Shown here piece by piece: positions 60,521 through 64,000 of a DNA stretch of 64,000 nt. The position numbers and the translations under genes were made by a program. Numbering within the stretch: position 1 is the stretch's first letter; the number at the start of each line of letters is the position of its first letter. Source of the stretch: Montifringilla adamsi (Eukaryota > Chordata > Aves > Passeriformes > Passeridae); assembly GCA_017590115.1 (NCBI GenBank), contig JAGGNK010013559.1, forward strand, positions 3,104,305 to 3,168,304. Reading direction: 5' to 3'. The notes beneath the pieces were generated by a model that was given only the letters and a program-made list of their open reading frames with translations, ran no database searches and was not told the DNA's origin.

Positions 60521-61355
60521 ATATCGGCTTTCCTCCCGTGTGTTTCAGGTGACAGGCGAGTTCTTGGAAAGCCACGTTGGATGCCAGGCTGTCCAAATGC
60601 CAGCCCCCACCCGGCAGCCTGCCCAGCTCCGTGAGTAACCTTCGGTGGGAGCTGCTGTTACTGCGAGTAAGAACCGCGCTCGCCTCGTGCTGCTGGGGGA
60701 GAAATTCTGCTGGGGAGGAGGAGGAGGAGGAGGGCGGCAGTGACACTCGAGCCTGCTGGAATCGCTGGCTGTTCTGGCGGGAAGCCCGCAGGAGCCTTCA
60801 GCCTGGAGTTCTGCAGAGGGACGGTGCCGCTGGAGGAAGTGGCAAAGCCCTGGCAGCGAGAAGAGCCTGAGTGGGATCATGTCTAAAAGCCAGTGCTCTC
60901 CTTCAGTGTTCCTTTAAGCTTCTGCATCCTTCAGTTCATCTGGTTTTCCCTCACTTCATCTGGTTTTCCCTGTGCCCCATCCCATCTGCTGGAAGAAACC
61001 TGGGAGAAGGTGCGCTAAGACATCTCGGGAGGAGAGCTGGGATCCTGCCTAGGCGGCTGCCGCAGCACACGGCGCTGGAGAGGAGCAGAGCCAGAGGGAA
61101 TTGCTGCCCTGCCCAGCTCCTGCCGTGTCCCCTGCCCGCCCTGTGCCCCGTGTCCCTGTCCCCGGGCGCTGCTGGATGGGGATCTCTGCTGCAGGAGCAG
61201 GCTCCGCACTCCCGGGCGGGCGAGCAGGGCTGGCACAGCTCACCCCTAGATGCTGGGAAGGCCGTGTGGATAAGCTGCTGGCAGAAGATCCCTCCTGGAG
61301 CAGCTGCTGGCTGTAGGCCCACCGAGCCAAGGGTCAGAGGAGCGTGTCCTGCAGC

Positions 61356-61715
61356 ATGACTTCCACGCTGGAGCACAAGGAGAACCCCCAGGCCAACGGG
61401 GCCGTGGTGCCCGGGGACTGCCTGGCCAGCCCGGGCTGCGGGCAGCCCGCGGATTTCCTGCGGCCCGATGGCACCGGGGTGGAAGTGGTGGTGCTGGAGT
61501 CTCGTGCCAACGCCAAGGGGGTGAGGGAGGAGGATGCCCTGTTGGAAAACGGCAGCCAGAGCAACGAGAGCGATGACACCAGCACGGATCGGGGGCCTGA
61601 GCCCCCCTCGCCCCTCAAGGAGACCTCGTTTTCCATCGGGCTGCAGGTGCTGTTCCCCTTCCTGCTGGCAGGCTTTGGCACGGTCGCTGCTGGCATGGTG
61701 CTGGACATCGTGCAG
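61356..61715 (+). CDS. SLC41A1: Magnesium transporter SLC41A1, first coding exon
   Basis: N-terminal 120 residues of a plasma-membrane Mg2+ transporter related to bacterial MgtE. The ATG at 61356 starts [12 protein letters not shown]; the exon ends at a CAG|GTAAGG donor (61715/61716) with 360 coding bases. Visible: an acidic, Ser-rich cytosolic tail ([35 protein letters not shown]), then the start of the first membrane helix [20 protein letters not shown] at about 91-110 followed by MVLDIVQ. The next exon (expected to start HWEVFQ-like) is not found before 64000, so the gene runs off the right edge. The 5' noncoding exons are upstream in the CpG island. The identification rests on the very characteristic tail and first helix. 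Confidence 0.93.
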
Positions 61716-64000
61716 GTAAGGCTGCTGCTCCCCTGGCACGCTGCACAGCAGGGCTGGCTGCAGCCGTGGAGTGCCAGGGCTGCTTCAGCAACAGGGAGGG
61801 GGGAAAACAGCTTTCTCCTGGTGTGCTGGGTGGGGAGGGGGAGATGGGGAGCCCTGCAGCACCTTGTCCCAGCCCTGGCTTTGTACATTAAGCTCAGTTA
61901 ATTTAAAGACATGGGAGAGGTGTGAGGAATGAAGGAAGGAGGGGGCACTGGCTCGGAGGAGAAGGTGCAGCCTGGGAGCTGAGAGCACGGGGAGACAGAT
62001 CCCATCCCTGCTGCTGCCTAGTGACACCCCAGCCCTGGGGGCTGGCTCCTCTTGTCCCTTTCCCACCTCAGGTGCTCGCTGTGCTTGCCCAGGCTCCTGC
62101 CAGCCAGGTTGGTGCTTTCTCTCCGTGTGGCTCATTCCAGAGCTTCCTGCAGCACTTCCCTGTGCCCTGGGGGCACCCGGGGATGACAGGAGTGTTGCCC
62201 TGACAGGGCTGTGGAGAAAAGGCCAGCAGGGAGCTGGCAGTTGCCCCTGGATGAAAACCAAGGTGTTCCCTGTGGGAATGTGCCAGCCTGGTTGTGTTTC
62301 CATGTGGGAACGCCGTCTTTGCAAGCTGAGGCTCCTGTGCTGCTCCCACCACGTTCCCCAAGCGTGCCTGGCAGCTTCTCCTGTGCCCTGAACGCCAGGC
62401 CGGGCAGAGCCTCCCACCCTGAGGCACCAAACTCATCCACTCATCCCAAATGGCCTCACCCACAGCTTTGGGATGGGGACACGGCCATTTGGGAGCTGTG
62501 GGCAACCAAAAAATGCTCGGCTTGGAGCTGCTGGGTGTGCTGGGCTGGGTAAACAAGGCCCGGTGCTGTGGGCAGGGAGAGGCTCCAGTGTCAGTGTCCA
62601 GTGCCAGGAAGCCAGAGGGTTTTTTTGGGATTTGTGGGTGGTCAGGCAGCCTCTCCTCGTGCTGTCCTGCCCAGAGCAGCAGTTTCCCTGCGTGCCTTTG
62701 AGCTCTGCTCATCCCTGTGGCCTCTCCTGGTGGGACCTGCCGGGACAGCCGGGAGGTGACTCCAAACAGGAAAGGCTGGACGGGGGAAATTAATCCGGGA
62801 CGGCTTTACTGGAATCGTTTTCTGAAAAATAAGAACGTTTCAAGCGTGTTTTCCCCTCACGAGGTCCCTGCCTGGCTCTTCTGGAAGTTCCCCAAAGTGA
62901 TTTGAGCCCAAGCTGAGGTTTTTCCTGGAGCAGGCACAGGCAGGGCTGGGAGATCTGGCTCAGCCCTGATCTCCTGCCCTGATTCCCGTGGCCTTTAGGA
63001 AGAAAAACTTTGTAATTCCTGCGTCCCACAGCAGCCCAGCCTGTGCTGCCAGCAGCTCCAACTCCCTTCAGCCTTGGGATTAAACCAAGGGGGAAGATTC
63101 TTCCAGAACCTCCAGCAGGGCCAGGTCCAGCTCAGCCCTCAGTGCTGCGTGGGCTCCTGGGCACATCCTGCTGTGTTTGCCTCCCTAAAACCAGTTTATT
63201 TCTGTGTTTCTGTGCTTTTTAGAGGGGCTGTTACAGGGATTTTAACACCTCCGTGTCCTGAACTGAAATTCTTATTTCCTCTTCTTTCCCTTTTTTTTTT
63301 TCCCCTCTTTTTTTTTTTCTTTAGCCTTTTTTAGTTAAGTTTTTTTGGGTTTGGTTTTTTTCTTTTTGGCCTTTTCTAGGTTTTGGTGGAGGGTTTTCTT
63401 TGCCTTTTTTAGTTTTGGGGGTTTTTTTTTCCATTTTTTGAGGGTTTTTTTGCCTGTTTTAGTGGGGTTTTTTGCCTTTCTTAGGGTTTTTTTTTTCCTT
63501 TTTAAAGTTTTGGCAGGGTTTTTTTTTTTGGCCTTTTTAGGAGCTTTTTTGCCTTTTTTAGGTTTTTTTTTTCCTTTTCCAGTTATTTTTTGCATTTTCT
63601 ATTTTTGTTTTTTTGAGGGGGTTTTGGCCTGTTTTAGATTTTTTGGGATTTTTTTGCCTTTTTTACCTTTTTTGGGGGGGTGCTTCGGCCTCTTTTAGGG
63701 TTTTTTTTTTGGCCTTTTCTAGTTCTTATTGAATTTTTTTGACCATTTTTAGTTTGGTTTTTTTTTCTCCCTGCCTTCCCCCAGCAGCCTGGCTCTGTCT
63801 GTGCCCGTGGACCCAGGCTGTGGTCACTCCTCTCCACAGGAGCTTTGTTCCCTGCAGGGTCCCCACAGCCTCCCAGTGCTTTATAACACTTAAATGCAGA
63901 AAGCTGCCAGGACCCCACAGGTCCTGCTCCTCGCAGCCAGCTGAGCTCTGCAGAAATCTCCTTCTTTTCCTTCCCCAAAGATGCCTTTTCTGCCTTTCTC
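61716..64000 (+). other. SLC41A1: SLC41A1 intron 1 after the first coding exon (5' part)
   Basis: No further SLC41A1 exon is seen. The intron contains ordinary GC-rich sequence and the T-rich array at 63280-63765. The downstream acceptor lies beyond the window. Confidence 0.7.
63280..63765 (+). repeat. T-rich minisatellite (TTTTGCCTTTTTTAGGKTTTTTTT)
   Basis: About 485 bases made of variable 20-35-base units, each with GCCTTTT(TT)AG followed by a G-run and T-run. Lys-rich or Phe-rich open frames across it are artefacts of composition. Repeated T-tract/AG patterns resemble splice acceptors. Confidence 0.9.

Noticed and set aside
59428..60746. Long open frames on both strands (328 and 299 codons)
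   Set aside because: They run across the GGAT microsatellite and the SLC41A1 CpG island; repeat and GC content explain them.
63335..63978. Lys-rich or Phe-rich open frames near the right edge
   Set aside because: They are translations of the T-rich minisatellite, with no other support.

Overview
This window is vertebrate nuclear DNA, almost certainly from a bird. Its genes have small exons with GT-AG introns, CpG-island promoters and compact introns. Scattered through it are CR1-type LINE fragments with the avian 3' end (GATCTTGAAGGTCTCTTCTAACC...ATTCTGTG). The high GC content, short introns and many minisatellites would suit an avian microchromosome. The species cannot be read from the sequence. 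I identified genes by recognising the spliced protein products; no database was searched.

Five genes lie in the same orientation (+). (1) 1-1542: the 3' two-thirds of cathepsin E (CTSE); the window opens inside an exon and the first catalytic Asp lies upstream. (2) 5942-9764: a complete RAB7B coding region in five coding exons (200 aa), with a CpG-rich promoter and noncoding first exon near 4620-5033. (3) 25641-38733: a complete SLC26A9 coding region in 20 coding exons (806 aa). Its last coding exon is present twice in tandem. (4) 41732-52681: a complete PM20D1 in 13 exons (514 aa), with all M20 metal-ligand positions present. (5) 61356-61715: the first coding exon of SLC41A1 (120 aa); the rest lies beyond the right edge. 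This is the vertebrate neighbourhood that corresponds to human 1q32.1 (PARK16 region). The genes are not an operon: they encode an aspartic protease, a late-endosomal GTPase, an anion transporter, an N-acyl-amino-acid hydrolase/synthase and a Mg2+ transporter.

The 15 kb between RAB7B and SLC26A9 (9.8-25.6 kb) has no convincing protein gene. It holds minisatellites, a small gap with a probable false duplication (14.26-14.44 kb), AT-rich homeodomain-motif islands (16.15-17.5 kb) and a promoter-like CCAAT/TATA/exon/donor arrangement at 19.14-19.29 kb that might be a distal SLC26A9 first exon or a noncoding RNA. The 7 kb between PM20D1 and SLC41A1 holds a CR1 fragment, a GGAT microsatellite and the SLC41A1 CpG island.

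The most unusual content is structural. The SLC26A9 terminal exon is duplicated (172-bp period, copies slightly diverged). A 346-bp direct repeat, identical as far as I can read, flanks RAB7B exon 4. A 170-bp segment is shared by a RAB7B intron and the region just after its stop codon. Tandem duplications sit in PM20D1 introns 2 and 11. I found no sign of a new multi-gene system, CRISPR array or mobile defence island.
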